14,999 nucleotides of DNA from Nanobdellota archaeon (GCA_018829485.1 JAHJTU010000005.1:1-14999); one strand, 5' to 3'. Counted from the stretch's first letter, positions 1 to 5,713 are shown. Numbers and translations: made by a program. Notes: generated by a model from the letters alone, not told the origin.

Positions 1-98
1 ATTCTTCTTCTTAATGACAATGCCTTTAGCAATCCAACAACACCTCTTGTTAATCCACCTATTCCTCCAAGAATTCCTGCTAATACATATGGAAACAT
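1..98 (-). CDS. Partial small glycine-rich membrane protein, N-terminal part
   Basis: The frame opens at an ATG on the minus strand (base 98) and runs off the window after 32 codons. The visible part starts MFPYVLAGILGGIGGLTRG, a hydrophobic glycine-zipper-like segment (GILGGIGG), and ends near a basic LRRR stretch. This suggests a short membrane-inserted helix with a positively charged border. A GAGG motif lies upstream within the end of the preceding 23-codon gene, 12 nt away, so the two are probably cotranscribed. No family is recognised. The rest of the protein lies outside the window, so no function is assigned. Confidence 0.55.
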   Translation of the reverse strand, partial: MFPYVLAGILGGIGGLTRGVVGLLKALSLRRR

Positions 99-110
99 TT
101 TCTTGTTTTT

Positions 111-182
111 TTACCTCTTTTTAGTCTTCTTTTTTGCTGTTTTTTTCTTAGCTTTTTTTGGTTCACAACATCCACATCTCAT
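111..182 (-). CDS. 23-residue Cys-rich, Lys-tailed microprotein
   Basis: This very short frame begins MRCGCCEP, with three cysteines in the first six residues, and continues with about 15 residues made almost only of Lys, Thr, Ala and Arg. It is preceded by one of the strongest Shine-Dalgarno sites in the window (AAAAGGAGGAAT, 186-197 on the minus strand) at good spacing. That is the main reason for calling it a gene, because most genes here are leaderless. It sits between the ribbon-helix-helix gene (44 nt upstream) and the partial membrane protein (12 nt downstream) on the same strand. The CxCC head could bind metal and the tail could bind nucleic acid, but that is inference. A second in-frame ATG two codons later would shorten it to 21 residues. 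Confidence 0.6.
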   Translation of the reverse strand: MRCGCCEPKKAKKKTAKKKTKKR

Positions 183-185
183 TTT

Positions 186-197
186 ATTCCTCCTTTT
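186..197 (-). promoter_or_regulatory. Strong Shine-Dalgarno site of the 23-codon gene
   Basis: The minus strand reads AAAAGGAGGAAT just upstream of ATG at 182. This near-perfect anti-16S complement stands out in a window where many genes have no such site, and it supports translation of the microprotein. Confidence 0.65.
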
Positions 198-226
198 CTT
201 GTATGTTTTGTTTTATTATTTAATAT

Positions 227-475
227 TTACTTGTGTTTCTTGGTTTTTAGAGTTTTCTTTTTCCTTCTCTTGTATGGCTGATATCTTGAAAAGTATTCTA
301 TGAATTTGCCTGCTTGTACTTTTGGTATGCTTCCTGTTTTTCTTGCTTTGCTTGTTATTGCACTTCTTCTTATGATATCTTCTATTAGTTCCTTAATTGT
401 CAAGTACTCTTTTTTTGCTCTTCTTTCTAATTCCTTAAGAATATCATTGTCAACTTTAATGCTTATTGTTGGCAT
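227..475 (-). CDS. Ribbon-helix-helix DNA-binding protein with basic tail
   Basis: The 82-residue product has a classic RHH (CopG/Arc/MetJ) N-terminus. A short beta strand (PTISIKVDNDIL, residues 2-13) is followed by two helices (KELERRAKKEYLT and IKELIEDIIRRSA, about residues 14-39). RHH proteins dimerise and place the beta ribbon in the DNA major groove, so this is probably a transcriptional regulator or chromatin-associated factor. Residues 66-82 form an extremely basic tail (RRKKK and KTKKHK), which is unusual for the family and could add non-specific DNA affinity. A BRE/TATA element overlapping the stop of the upstream gene is centred 25 nt before the ATG, so the mRNA is probably leaderless. 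No toxin-like gene follows, so an antitoxin role has no support here. Confidence 0.8.
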   Translation of the reverse strand: MPTISIKVDNDILKELERRAKKEYLTIKELIEDIIRRSAITSKARKTGSIPKVQAGKFIEYFSRYQPYKRRKKKTLKTKKHK

Positions 476-494
476 ACTTTGTCTTGGTTTTTAT

Positions 495-511
495 GTTTTA
501 AAAATCTTTTT
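495..511 (-). promoter_or_regulatory. BRE/TATA promoter of the RHH gene
   Basis: The minus strand reads AAAAAGATTTTTAAAAC. The TATA part (496-504) is centred about 25 nt before the ATG at 475, the distance expected for a leaderless archaeal transcript. It overlaps the stop codon of the CAP-domain gene, giving the RHH gene its own promoter inside an otherwise tandem pair. Confidence 0.65.
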
Positions 512-1454
512 AGTAATCAAGAATTATTTGTGTTTTTGAATTGTATTTTGCTATTATCATAATTCCATATTCCTCTTCTATTGCAGTTGAATCTTGTATT
601 TCTTTGATATTTGTGTATTTTTCTGTAAATAAGAATGATTTTCTTCTTACATATTTTTCATACTGCTCTTGATCTGGCACTATGTATATGTCAATTTCTT
701 TTGTTGCTGCAATATTATAATTGATTATTGTTGCAAAGTCAAATGTTGAATTAGTAGGATATAAATTGAAAAAGTAAACATAATCTTTCTGAAGTTCCTG
801 TATTATTATTTGATTTGTGCATATGTGATTAGCTGTAACATAACATTCCTTATCTTTGCAGTAAATTCCAACACCTGCTTTTGTTATATTTCCATCAAGC
901 AAATTCCTTCTATGTCCTGGAGAATTAAGCCACCCTTTAACTGCTTCTTTTGCTAAGTCCTTTGTAGGATTTCTTGATTCAACATAATAGATATTTTCTG
1001 AAGCGCATAAGAAAAAAATATGATTATTAGCAAGTCTTGCATCTGAAAGCAAGCCTTGCCTGTTTGTATGATTTATGTAATTATAAGTAGCCATTTCATA
1101 TGAATGTAAAAATGCAGTATTTGCTATTTGCTCTTGCCATTGTAATTCTTCTAAGCTATTCTCTGTTCTTGCTTTATTCATCTCATTAAATACTTGTCTT
1201 TCTAATAAATAGTATGTTCTATCTGCAAGAGCATCTGAAGGCAATACTACTTCTGGGACTTGTGTTTGCTGAGATTCTGGCTCTAATTCAGGAATGATTT
1301 TCTGAGCTGTTTCTTTTATTCCTTGTATGCCTTGTGAATTGAATAATTCAGGATATTCTATGAGAATTATTTGATATGCTAAGTACAAAGCAAATATAAT
1401 GAAAACTAATAGCAATATAAGCAGGATTATTCTGACTAAAGCTCTTTTGTTCAT
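510..1454 (-). CDS. Membrane-anchored CAP/SCP (YkwD-like) domain protein
   Basis: The protein has 314 residues. Residues 8-31 form one hydrophobic helix (uncleaved signal anchor), residues 32-75 a polar linker and residues about 82-215 a CAP/SCP1 domain. The CAP hallmarks are visible: HSYEMA (117-122) with YINHT (126-130), SENIYY (152-157) and GWLNSPGHRRNLL (174-186) followed by AGVGIY. His117, Glu153 and His181 match conserved cavity residues of the family. About 100 further residues at the C-terminus are not recognised. CAP domains are extracellular and have lipid-binding, metal-dependent or wall-related roles in different lineages; the archaeal function is not established. Five cysteines lie at 150-212 (150, 199, 204, 212 among them), and disulfides are possible. 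The domain is confident and the activity is not. Confidence 0.85.
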   Translation of the reverse strand: MNKRALVRIILLILLLVFIIFALYLAYQIILIEYPELFNSQGIQGIKETAQKIIPELEPESQQTQVPEVVLPSDALADRTYYLLERQVFNEMNKARTENSLEELQWQEQIANTAFLHSYEMATYNYINHTNRQGLLSDARLANNHIFFLCASENIYYVESRNPTKDLAKEAVKGWLNSPGHRRNLLDGNITKAGVGIYCKDKECYVTANHICTNQIIIQELQKDYVYFFNLYPTNSTFDFATIINYNIAATKEIDIYIVPDQEQYEKYVRRKSFLFTEKYTNIKEIQDSTAIEEEYGIMIIAKYNSKTQIILDY

Positions 1455-1507
1455 CTTTTTATTGTCTGATATAAGGTTTAATTTTTTTAAATGTTGCTAA
1501 AACTTGC

Positions 1508-1562
1508 TAAGAAGGAGATAAAAAAAGAAAGAAAAATAAAAAAAGAAAAAAATTAAGAAGAT
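1508..1562 (-). terminator. Poly-T rich terminator after the DUF378 gene
   Basis: On the minus strand the bases directly after the DUF378 stop codon are almost entirely pyrimidine, with several T runs of five to seven (1521-1552). Archaeal RNA polymerase terminates at T-rich runs without needing a hairpin, and no hairpin is visible here. Confidence 0.55.
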
Positions 1563-1763
1563 TTACTTCTTAAATATGTAGTATAGCATGTATAATCCTG
1601 CTAATCCTACAAGTATGTATACTAATGTTGCTAGCCATGAAATGCTTCCGAAGATTAAATTAACTAAGTCATAAGAAGGAGATAATCCATATAATCCCCA
1701 GTTAATTGCTCCAATAATCACTAGTATCCATGCAGTCCAATCTAACCAATTTTTTTTTGCCAT
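1563..1763 (-). CDS. DUF378 (YuzA-like) small membrane protein
   Basis: The 66-residue protein matches the DUF378 pattern. After a short basic-polar start, residues 8-25 form helix one (DWTAWILVIIGAINWGL), containing the family-typical GAINWGL turn. A loop with FGS follows, and residues 42-63 form helix two with the typical YILVGLAGLYML stretch. DUF378 proteins are two-helix membrane proteins of unknown function found in bacteria and archaea, and the length is normal. A BRE/TATA element at 1798-1815 is too far upstream for a leaderless message. It predicts a leader of about 15 nt containing a weak TAAGGT ribosome site close to the ATG. Confidence 0.88.
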   Translation of the reverse strand: MAKKNWLDWTAWILVIIGAINWGLYGLSPSYDLVNLIFGSISWLATLVYILVGLAGLYMLYYIFKK

Positions 1764-1797
1764 TTTACCTTATTATTTAGATATGGATGCTTGAAGA

Positions 1798-1815
1798 GTT
1801 TTAAAAACCTTTCTA
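1798..1815 (-). promoter_or_regulatory. BRE/TATA promoter of the DUF378 gene
   Basis: The minus strand reads TAGAAAGGTTTTTAAAAC, the local consensus. Its TATA centre is about 40 nt from the ATG, so initiation near 1778 would give a short leader carrying the TAAGGT site at 1767-1772. This is one of the minority of leadered genes in the window. Confidence 0.6.
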
Positions 1816-1843
1816 AAGGGGTTTACCACACTTACCTTTTCTC

Positions 1844-2089
1844 TTATCTTTTTCTTTTTGTTCTTCTTGGTTTTGCTTTGACTGTTCTAGTTATCTTGGT
1901 TTTTTTAAAGAATAGCAAATAAACTATTGGAAGAATTCCTATTGTGTTGAATATCAAAATACAGATAAACCACACAAGATGTTTAGCTCTAGCTGAGTAC
2001 CATAATGCTATACCTTTCCAAACTGCTTCCCAGATAACTATTACTGCAAGTACCCATGGAATTAATAGCCAACTAATTATGTCTACCAT
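1844..2089 (-). CDS. DUF5652-like two-helix membrane protein with basic tail
   Basis: The 81-residue protein has two hydrophobic segments (residues 4-23 and about 37-62). Between them lies a WKGIALWYSARAKHLVWF section, followed by a second helix ending NTIGILPIVYLLFF. The W-K-x-x-ALW and N-T-x-G-I-L-P-I-x-Y motifs are those I associate with DUF5652, small membrane proteins common in DPANN archaea and CPR bacteria; the family name is from memory of the motif. The last 15 residues are strongly basic (KAKPRRTKRKR). The function is unknown. The start is supported by a BRE/TATA element centred about 25 nt upstream (2111-2125), predicting a leaderless mRNA. Confidence 0.75.
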   Translation of the reverse strand: MVDIISWLLIPWVLAVIVIWEAVWKGIALWYSARAKHLVWFICILIFNTIGILPIVYLLFFKKTKITRTVKAKPRRTKRKR

Positions 2090-2110
2090 GTCAAATTCTG
2101 CATTATCCTG

Positions 2111-2125
2111 CTTAAAAATCTTTCT
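2111..2125 (-). promoter_or_regulatory. Promoter of the DUF5652-like gene, left half of a mirror pair
   Basis: The minus strand reads AGAAAGATTTTTAAG. The TATA centre (about 2115) is about 26 nt from the ATG at 2089. It is the left arm of a near-perfect inverted repeat whose right arm is the promoter of the divergent lipoprotein gene. Confidence 0.7.
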
Positions 2126-2126
2126 T

Positions 2127-2142
2127 AGAAAGATTTTTTAAG
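2127..2142 (+). promoter_or_regulatory. Promoter of the Cys-rich lipoprotein gene, right half of a mirror pair
   Basis: The plus strand reads AGAAAGATTTTTTAAG. The TATA centre (about 2137) is 26 nt before the ATG at 2163, predicting a leaderless transcript and deciding that start over the GTG at 2142, which lies inside the promoter. Confidence 0.7.
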
Positions 2143-2162
2143 TGTTTTTTATTTATGAGTAT

Positions 2163-2687
2163 ATGAAAAAGAGCATTATTTTGGTTATACTAGTGTTGGG
2201 GTTATTTATTTCTGGATGCCAAATACAAGATAATGGGAATGAATCAATAACAGTTTGCATGCATCAGGGAACAGATAGCAAGATGACATTAGATGAAGCT
2301 AAAGCAATTGCAATAGCAAGTGAATGCAATCAGGGAACTTTAATAGAAGAAAATGTATTTTGCAATCAATATACAGGGATTTGGTATTTTGATATGGATT
2401 TAGAAAAGCCTGGATGTAATCCTGAGTGTGTTGTGCGGGTATCAACTAAGCAGGCTGAAATTAATTGGAGATGCACTGGATTAGAATTATCAAAAGAAGA
2501 TAAATGTTTAAATTCTGGTGGAACAATCAAAACATCTTTATGCTGTCAATCAGTTAGTGAATTTCCAGATAATTGTGCAGTTGGTGCTTGTGGATGTGCT
2601 CCAGAATATAGCCATGAAATAAATATTTGTTCTTGTGGCGAGAATAAATGTTTTAATGGTGAAAAGTGTGTGCAGCATACAGTATAA
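2163..2687 (+). CDS. Cys-rich secreted lipoprotein
   Basis: The 174-residue product begins with a basic MKK, a hydrophobic stretch and a lipobox ISGC (Cys19), so it is probably secreted and lipid-anchored. Residues about 40-105 resemble a module I associate with DPANN envelope proteins: TLDEAKAIAIASEC, then YTGIWYFDMDLEKPGCNPEC and AEINWRCTG. This is a PepSY-like layout judged by eye. The C-terminal 70 residues hold more than ten cysteines (CC, CGC, CSC, NKC, EKC), suggesting disulfides or metal binding outside the cell. A GTG at 2142 would extend the frame by seven codons but falls in the promoter and spoils the signal peptide, so ATG 2163 is chosen. The function is unknown. Confidence 0.8.
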   Translation: MKKSIILVILVLGLFISGCQIQDNGNESITVCMHQGTDSKMTLDEAKAIAIASECNQGTLIEENVFCNQYTGIWYFDMDLEKPGCNPECVVRVSTKQAEINWRCTGLELSKEDKCLNSGGTIKTSLCCQSVSEFPDNCAVGACGCAPEYSHEINICSCGENKCFNGEKCVQHTV

Positions 2688-2737
2688 TAACAATAAAAAT
2701 AAAACAAAATAAAAAAGAAAAAGATTTCTTTATTTCT
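2688..2737. terminator. AT-rich bidirectional terminator between convergent genes
   Basis: The spacer between the lipoprotein stop and the stop of the convergent membrane-protein gene is nearly pure A/T. On the minus strand it contains T-runs (2693-2722), which fit termination of the minus-strand gene. On the plus strand the TTTCTTTATTTCTTTACTTTTT run beginning at 2724, inside the start of the opposite gene's 3' end, could serve the lipoprotein gene. Confidence 0.45.
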
Positions 2738-3109
2738 TTACTTTTTCACTGCTTTTATTATCAAAAGAACAATTAAGTAGATTAATGAGACAAAGAATGC
2801 AAATAAAGATACTAAAGCTACTATAAAGAATACTGGTTCTTCTATGTTTGTTGCTGCAAAAATAAGATTATGCAATAAAGCACATGCTGCAAAGAATATG
2901 AAAAACCATAAAGGTGCTGTATCTGCTCTAAACCATCTCTTTTTTACAGGCTGAATTTTTATTGCTCCTACTGGTAATCTTTTTGCTTTAAGTTCAGGCA
3001 TTATTTCTTTTGCTCTTATTGTTGTTCTTGTTTTTGCTCTTGATTTTGTTGTTCTTCTGGCTATTCTTGTTGTTCTTCTTGTTTTTGCTCTTGATTTTCT
3101 TCTTGCCAT
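2738..3109 (-). CDS. Two-helix membrane protein with Arg/Lys/Thr-rich histone-tail-like N-terminus
   Basis: The 123-residue product starts MARRKSRAKTRRTTRIARRT and continues with a second KSRAKTRTT copy, so residues 2-32 are mostly Arg, Lys, Thr and Ala in an imperfect repeat. A short linker (MPELKAKRLPVGAIKIQP) leads to two hydrophobic helices (about residues 66-86 and 93-118), and the protein ends AVKK. The N-terminal tail should be cytoplasmic and could bind nucleic acid, rRNA or lipid head groups; this is inference. A frame open to 3172 would add 21 residues and overlap the divergent gene. The ATG at 3109 is preferred because a TATA box lies 25 nt upstream of it. No family is recognised. 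Confidence 0.75.
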   Translation of the reverse strand: MARRKSRAKTRRTTRIARRTTKSRAKTRTTIRAKEIMPELKAKRLPVGAIKIQPVKKRWFRADTAPLWFFIFFAACALLHNLIFAATNIEEPVFFIVALVSLFAFFVSLIYLIVLLIIKAVKK

Positions 3110-3125
3110 GTTTCTATTAAATTTG

Positions 3126-3143
3126 TAAGATTTATAAGTTTTT
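3126..3143. promoter_or_regulatory. Single shared TATA box for two divergent leaderless genes
   Basis: The plus strand reads TAAGATTTATAAGTTTTT. The TATA core at 3131-3138 is close to palindromic. Its centre is about 25 nt from the ATG of the plus gene (3159) and about 25 nt from the ATG of the minus gene (3109). Both directions have an A-rich flank acceptable as a BRE, so one TBP site could serve both start codons. Confidence 0.65.
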
Positions 3144-3158
3144 CTTGTCTTATTATTT

Positions 3159-3410
3159 ATGGTTTGGTACAAGGTTCCTTACAAAGAAGGAAAAGAATAC
3201 AGAGTTCTTTATATTAAATCTTCAAATAAAAAAGAATTGCAAGATTTATATTTAAGAATTATTGGTAAAAGAATAAGCAAAAGAGATTTGTATTATGCTG
3301 TAAGACTTACTAATCAAGAAGTAGAAAATCTTGATTTGGAGCATATTATTGGAAAAGATGATTTTTATTTAATAAGGGGTATAAGAAGAGATTTAAAAAA
3401 GGAGAATTAG
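3159..3410 (+). CDS. Uncharacterised 83-residue protein
   Basis: The protein is small, charged and soluble (MVWYKVPYKEGKEYRVLYIK at the start, RGIRRDLKKEN at the end) and has no recognised family. The first 20 residues look like a beta hairpin, followed by an amphipathic helix (KKELQDLYLRIIGKR) and a second alpha/beta segment. It reads as one compact alpha/beta domain. The ATG is supported by the shared TATA box centred 25 nt upstream. A transporter gene follows 30 nt downstream on the same strand, so the two are probably cotranscribed. The function is unknown. Confidence 0.75.
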   Translation: MVWYKVPYKEGKEYRVLYIKSSNKKELQDLYLRIIGKRISKRDLYYAVRLTNQEVENLDLEHIIGKDDFYLIRGIRRDLKKEN

Positions 3411-3440
3411 TAAATAAGTGTAAGATTAAGATAAAAGAGG

Positions 3441-3917
3441 ATGAAAAGAGCACTTAAAACAGGATTTAGTTTTGGATTAACATCTGGGATAATTACTACA
3501 TTAGGTTTAATTGTTGGTTTGCATTCTGGAACTCATTCTAAATTAGTTATTATTGGTGGTATTATTGTTATTGCTATTGCAGATGCGTTTTCAGATGCTT
3601 TAGGAATACATATTGCAGAAGAATCAAAGCACAAGTATAATCAAAAAGAAATATGGGCAGCAACACTCTCAACCCTTTTTACAAAATTTATATTTGCTAT
3701 GCTGTTTATTATTCCTGTTTTGCTTTTTGAACTTGATAAGGCAATTATAATTAGTGTTATTTTTGGATTAATTATTTTGGGCATTTTTAGTTATTTTATT
3801 GCAGATAGAAAAAGAATAAATCCTTGGCATGTTGTTTTAGAGCATTTATTTATTGCTATTCTTGTTATTATTGCAACACATTATATTGGTGATTGGGCTG
3901 CTAATGTTTTTGGATAG
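3441..3917 (+). CDS. VIT1/CCC1-like metal transporter family protein
   Basis: The 158-residue integral membrane protein has about five hydrophobic segments. The N-terminal GLTSGIITTLGLIVGL (residues about 13-28) matches the GxxDGxxxTxGLVxGL signature of helix one in the vacuolar iron transporter family, although Ser replaces the usual Asp. The second block ADAFSDALGIHIAEES (about 47-62) corresponds to the helix-two region ending in acidic and Ser residues. The family moves Fe2+/Mn2+ across membranes, and close archaeal relatives are shorter than plant VIT1, as here. The missing Asp makes true metal transport less certain. GAGG ends directly at the ATG, too close for normal ribosome binding, so translation may instead be coupled to the gene upstream. 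Confidence 0.72.
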   Translation: MKRALKTGFSFGLTSGIITTLGLIVGLHSGTHSKLVIIGGIIVIAIADAFSDALGIHIAEESKHKYNQKEIWAATLSTLFTKFIFAMLFIIPVLLFELDKAIIISVIFGLIILGIFSYFIADRKRINPWHVVLEHLFIAILVIIATHYIGDWAANVFG

Positions 3918-3927
3918 AATTCTTTTT

Positions 3928-4518
3928 TTACTTTGCTGTTCTGTGAAATGCAAACATATCCCAAAATCTTTTTTTATGACTTACTGTTTCATGTCCATCT
4001 TCACTAACAAATCTAATATCTTCAATTGTGTAAAATGCATGAGGATTGAATTTCTTGATTATTCTAATTACTTCTAAAAGATTTTTTCTATCTATTACTG
4101 TGAAGATTATTTTAACATTACCTTCTGTTCCTGTTGCATCAATAGCAGTTATTGTGTATTTGCTTTGTTTTAAATTTTCAAGTAATGCAGATGCATCTCT
4201 TTTTGTTATAATTCTTACTAATACTTTTCCCATTGATATTCTTTCTTCTAATACCATGCCAACATAAGTTCCAGTTGCAAAACCAGCCGCATAAGCAAAA
4301 TAAGTCCACCAGTTTGTTAAATTAAGAAATATTTGCCTCATAGCTATAATCCATATGAAAACTTCAATAAAACCAAGAAATGGAGCTATCTTTTTGTAGC
4401 CTCTTGTAATAAAAATAAGCTTTACTGTTCCAATACTAACATCAAGAATTCTTGCTATAAATATGAAAATAGGTACTATAATAAAAGTGAATGTTGGTGA
4501 ATTAAAAAACTCCCACAT
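3928..4518 (-). CDS. UPF0316 membrane protein (DUF5698 plus DUF2179)
   Basis: The 196-residue protein has three hydrophobic helices (about residues 10-26, 45-62 and 70-88). They carry the UPF0316 signature: ARILDVSIGTVKLIFITRGYKK split over residues 22-43, then APFLGFIEVFIWIIA and YAAGFATGTYVGMVLEE. A soluble DUF2179 domain follows (about 95-170; VLVRIITKRDA, YTITAIDATG, VKIIFTVIDRKNLLEVI and FYTIEDIRFV), the same domain found at the end of YitT-type proteins and thought to sense a ligand. The molecular function is not established. Its 3' end converges on the transporter gene with only 10 nt between the stops. A CATAAAAAG element about 22 nt before the ATG is a weak leaderless promoter candidate, and a better TTTATAA box lies near 4565-4571. 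Confidence 0.85.
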   Translation of the reverse strand: MWEFFNSPTFTFIIVPIFIFIARILDVSIGTVKLIFITRGYKKIAPFLGFIEVFIWIIAMRQIFLNLTNWWTYFAYAAGFATGTYVGMVLEERISMGKVLVRIITKRDASALLENLKQSKYTITAIDATGTEGNVKIIFTVIDRKNLLEVIRIIKKFNPHAFYTIEDIRFVSEDGHETVSHKKRFWDMFAFHRTAK

Positions 4519-4581
4519 GTTTGCTGATTCTGCTTCTTTTTATGAGTTTTTTAGTGTTATTTGGATTATAAAGTTTTTGTG

Positions 4582-4608
4582 GAAAGGTTTATTTGTTTTT
4601 CTTTCTTG
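4582..4608 (+). promoter_or_regulatory. BRE/TATA promoter of the decayed gene (copy 1 of a duplicated promoter)
   Basis: GAAAGGTTTATTTG at 4582-4595 is a BRE/TATA element, followed by a T/C-rich initiator stretch. The TATA centre is about 26 nt before the ATG at 4617. The 27-bp block matches 5722-5748 at 26 of 27 positions. Confidence 0.6.
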
Positions 4609-4616
4609 TATTTTGT

Positions 4617-4852
4617 ATGACATATGGGGATAATTATGGGGATTATATGGAATTTATGGCTAATAAGAGATTTATTTTAGGTGATTCTATGCATGGTTCT
4701 TTTTGTGAACTTGAAGATGGGGGGAACTACATTATAATTCACTTGAACAAAGATTAGAGGAATTTGTTAGAAAAGCTAGGGAAGTTGAGGCTGAGTGTAA
4801 AAGAATGTAAGAAATTGATCCTAAACTTGCTAAAAAAGAGATTGATGTTTAA
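4617..4852 (+). pseudogene. Frameshifted and stop-interrupted small acidic gene
   Basis: From ATG 4617, 26 nt after an intact promoter, the frame reads MTYGDNYGDYMEFMANKR, continues through SMHGSFCELEDGG and stops at 4755-4757 after 46 codons. At a run of six G (4719-4724) the protein-like reading passes into another frame: ELHYNSLEQRLEEFVRKA, then REVEAECKRM, a TAA at 4808-4810, then EIDPKLAKKEIDV and a final TAA at 4850-4852. The heptad-like, Glu/Lys-rich second part looks coding. Adding one G to the run joins the halves as CELEDGGEL. This gives a gene of about 77 codons with one indel and one nonsense codon. A sequencing error in the homopolymer is possible for the first lesion but does not explain the second. 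No family is recognised. Confidence 0.6.
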
Positions 4853-4866
4853 GAAAGATTTTTAAG
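4853..4866 (+). promoter_or_regulatory. BRE/TATA promoter of the 116-residue gene
   Basis: GAAAGATTTTTAAG matches the local promoter consensus. The TATA centre is about 37 nt before the ATG at 4900, so a leader of roughly 11 nt is expected, carrying an AAGGA motif just before the start. Confidence 0.6.
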
Positions 4867-4899
4867 TTTTTTTGTATGTTTTAAATCGGGCTAAGGAAA

Positions 4900-5250
4900 A
4901 TGTTAGAAGAAAAAGTATCAGATATCGAAGTAACTAATGAGGATGGATTCATAACACAAGTTATTAAAAAATGTCAACAATATTATAAAACATCTTGGAA
5001 AATGACTATTCCTTCTTATCCTATGTTGGGTGTTGCTTCAAAAAGAAATCCTGGTGTTGCTAAATACATTTTGTCTGAGATTAATCCACAACCAGAACAA
5101 GTTATCACTACTAAAGATATTTTGAGAATAGCTCCTTTGGGAATTGATGCAAGTGATCCAAAATTTGTATCTTGGTGGGATGGATATATAGATGGTAAAG
5201 AAAAGGGTATGGAGAATGATTGCCCAGAGGATATAGTTTTCCAAAGATAA
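4900..5250 (+). CDS. Uncharacterised 116-residue protein
   Basis: This soluble, mildly acidic protein has no membrane segment or signal peptide. It begins MLEEKVSDIEVTNEDGFI, contains a mid-section KMTIPSYPMLGVASKRNPGV and ends with a Trp/Gly/Asp-rich part (FVSWWDGYIDGKEKGMENDC). The WWDGYIDG segment looks like a compact structural or ligand-contact motif, but I do not recognise a family. The start is supported by an AAGGA motif immediately upstream and a promoter at 4853-4866. It converges on the lipoprotein gene, with 21 nt between stops. Codon use resembles that of its neighbours. Confidence 0.75.
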   Translation: MLEEKVSDIEVTNEDGFITQVIKKCQQYYKTSWKMTIPSYPMLGVASKRNPGVAKYILSEINPQPEQVITTKDILRIAPLGIDASDPKFVSWWDGYIDGKEKGMENDCPEDIVFQR

Positions 5251-5271
5251 TTTCGTTTTTGAAAGAAAGTT

Positions 5272-5679
5272 TTAATCTTTTGTTTGTTCTTCTTCAGGTA
5301 ATGCCATAGGTGGATGCCACTTTACTATTTCAAATTCATAGGATCTGTTTGTGAATTCAATTTTTCTTTTTATTGTTACTTTTGCTGTTTCTGAAACATA
5401 TTCTGAATCTTCTGTAATATAACCTGCTAAATTAAGAAATTCAATACTTTCATCAAAGCATTCCTCTAAGTATTTATCTAATTGATCATAGGCTTTTTTA
5501 TCTAGAAAGTTTCTGAAAGTTGAATAGTTATGTGCCTCTTTTATTGTTCTTGTTATTTGACTTAGCATAGCAGAATCAGCAAAATCCTGTAATCTTTGGT
5601 TGCTTTTTTCACATCCACCTAAACCCCCTAAAGAAAGCACTCCTGCTAATGTTATGGCAGTTAAGGTTTTGAATTTCAT
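5272..5679 (-). CDS. Small lipoprotein, unknown function
   Basis: The 135-residue product has a signal peptide with a basic start (MKFK), a hydrophobic core (ITLAGVLSLGG) and a lipobox LGGC at Cys23, so it should be exported and lipid-anchored. The mature part is mostly helical and charged (RLQDFADSAM, RTIKEAHNYS, KAYDQLDKYLEECFDESIEF) with a beta-rich end (AKVTIKRKIEFTNRSYEFEI). No family is recognised. An AATATATATC box is centred about 27 nt before the ATG, predicting a leaderless mRNA. It is divergent from the 86-residue gene, and the two promoters lie side by side within 5700-5737. Confidence 0.8.
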   Translation of the reverse strand: MKFKTLTAITLAGVLSLGGLGGCEKSNQRLQDFADSAMLSQITRTIKEAHNYSTFRNFLDKKAYDQLDKYLEECFDESIEFLNLAGYITEDSEYVSETAKVTIKRKIEFTNRSYEFEIVKWHPPMALPEEEQTKD

Positions 5680-5699
5680 ATTATTATTAGTTTAGAAAA

Positions 5700-5713
5700 A
5701 GATATATATTTTA
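5700..5713 (-). promoter_or_regulatory. TATA promoter of the 135-residue lipoprotein gene
   Basis: The minus strand reads AAAATATATATC. Its centre is about 27 nt upstream of the ATG at 5679, consistent with a leaderless message. The BRE side is less typical than at the other promoters in the window. Confidence 0.55.

Noticed and set aside
227..475. RHH protein as the antitoxin of a toxin-antitoxin pair
   Set aside because: The adjacent gene is a 23-residue Cys/Lys peptide and the upstream gene is a CAP-domain protein. No toxin-like partner is visible.
2142..2162. GTG start giving a longer lipoprotein
   Set aside because: The GTG lies at the edge of the TATA element, and the extension would put seven extra residues before the signal peptide. 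ATG 2163 has the correct 26-nt promoter spacing.
3110..3172. N-terminal extension of the basic two-helix membrane protein to 3172
   Set aside because: It would overlap the divergent gene and run through the shared TATA box. ATG 3109 is placed 25 nt from that box.
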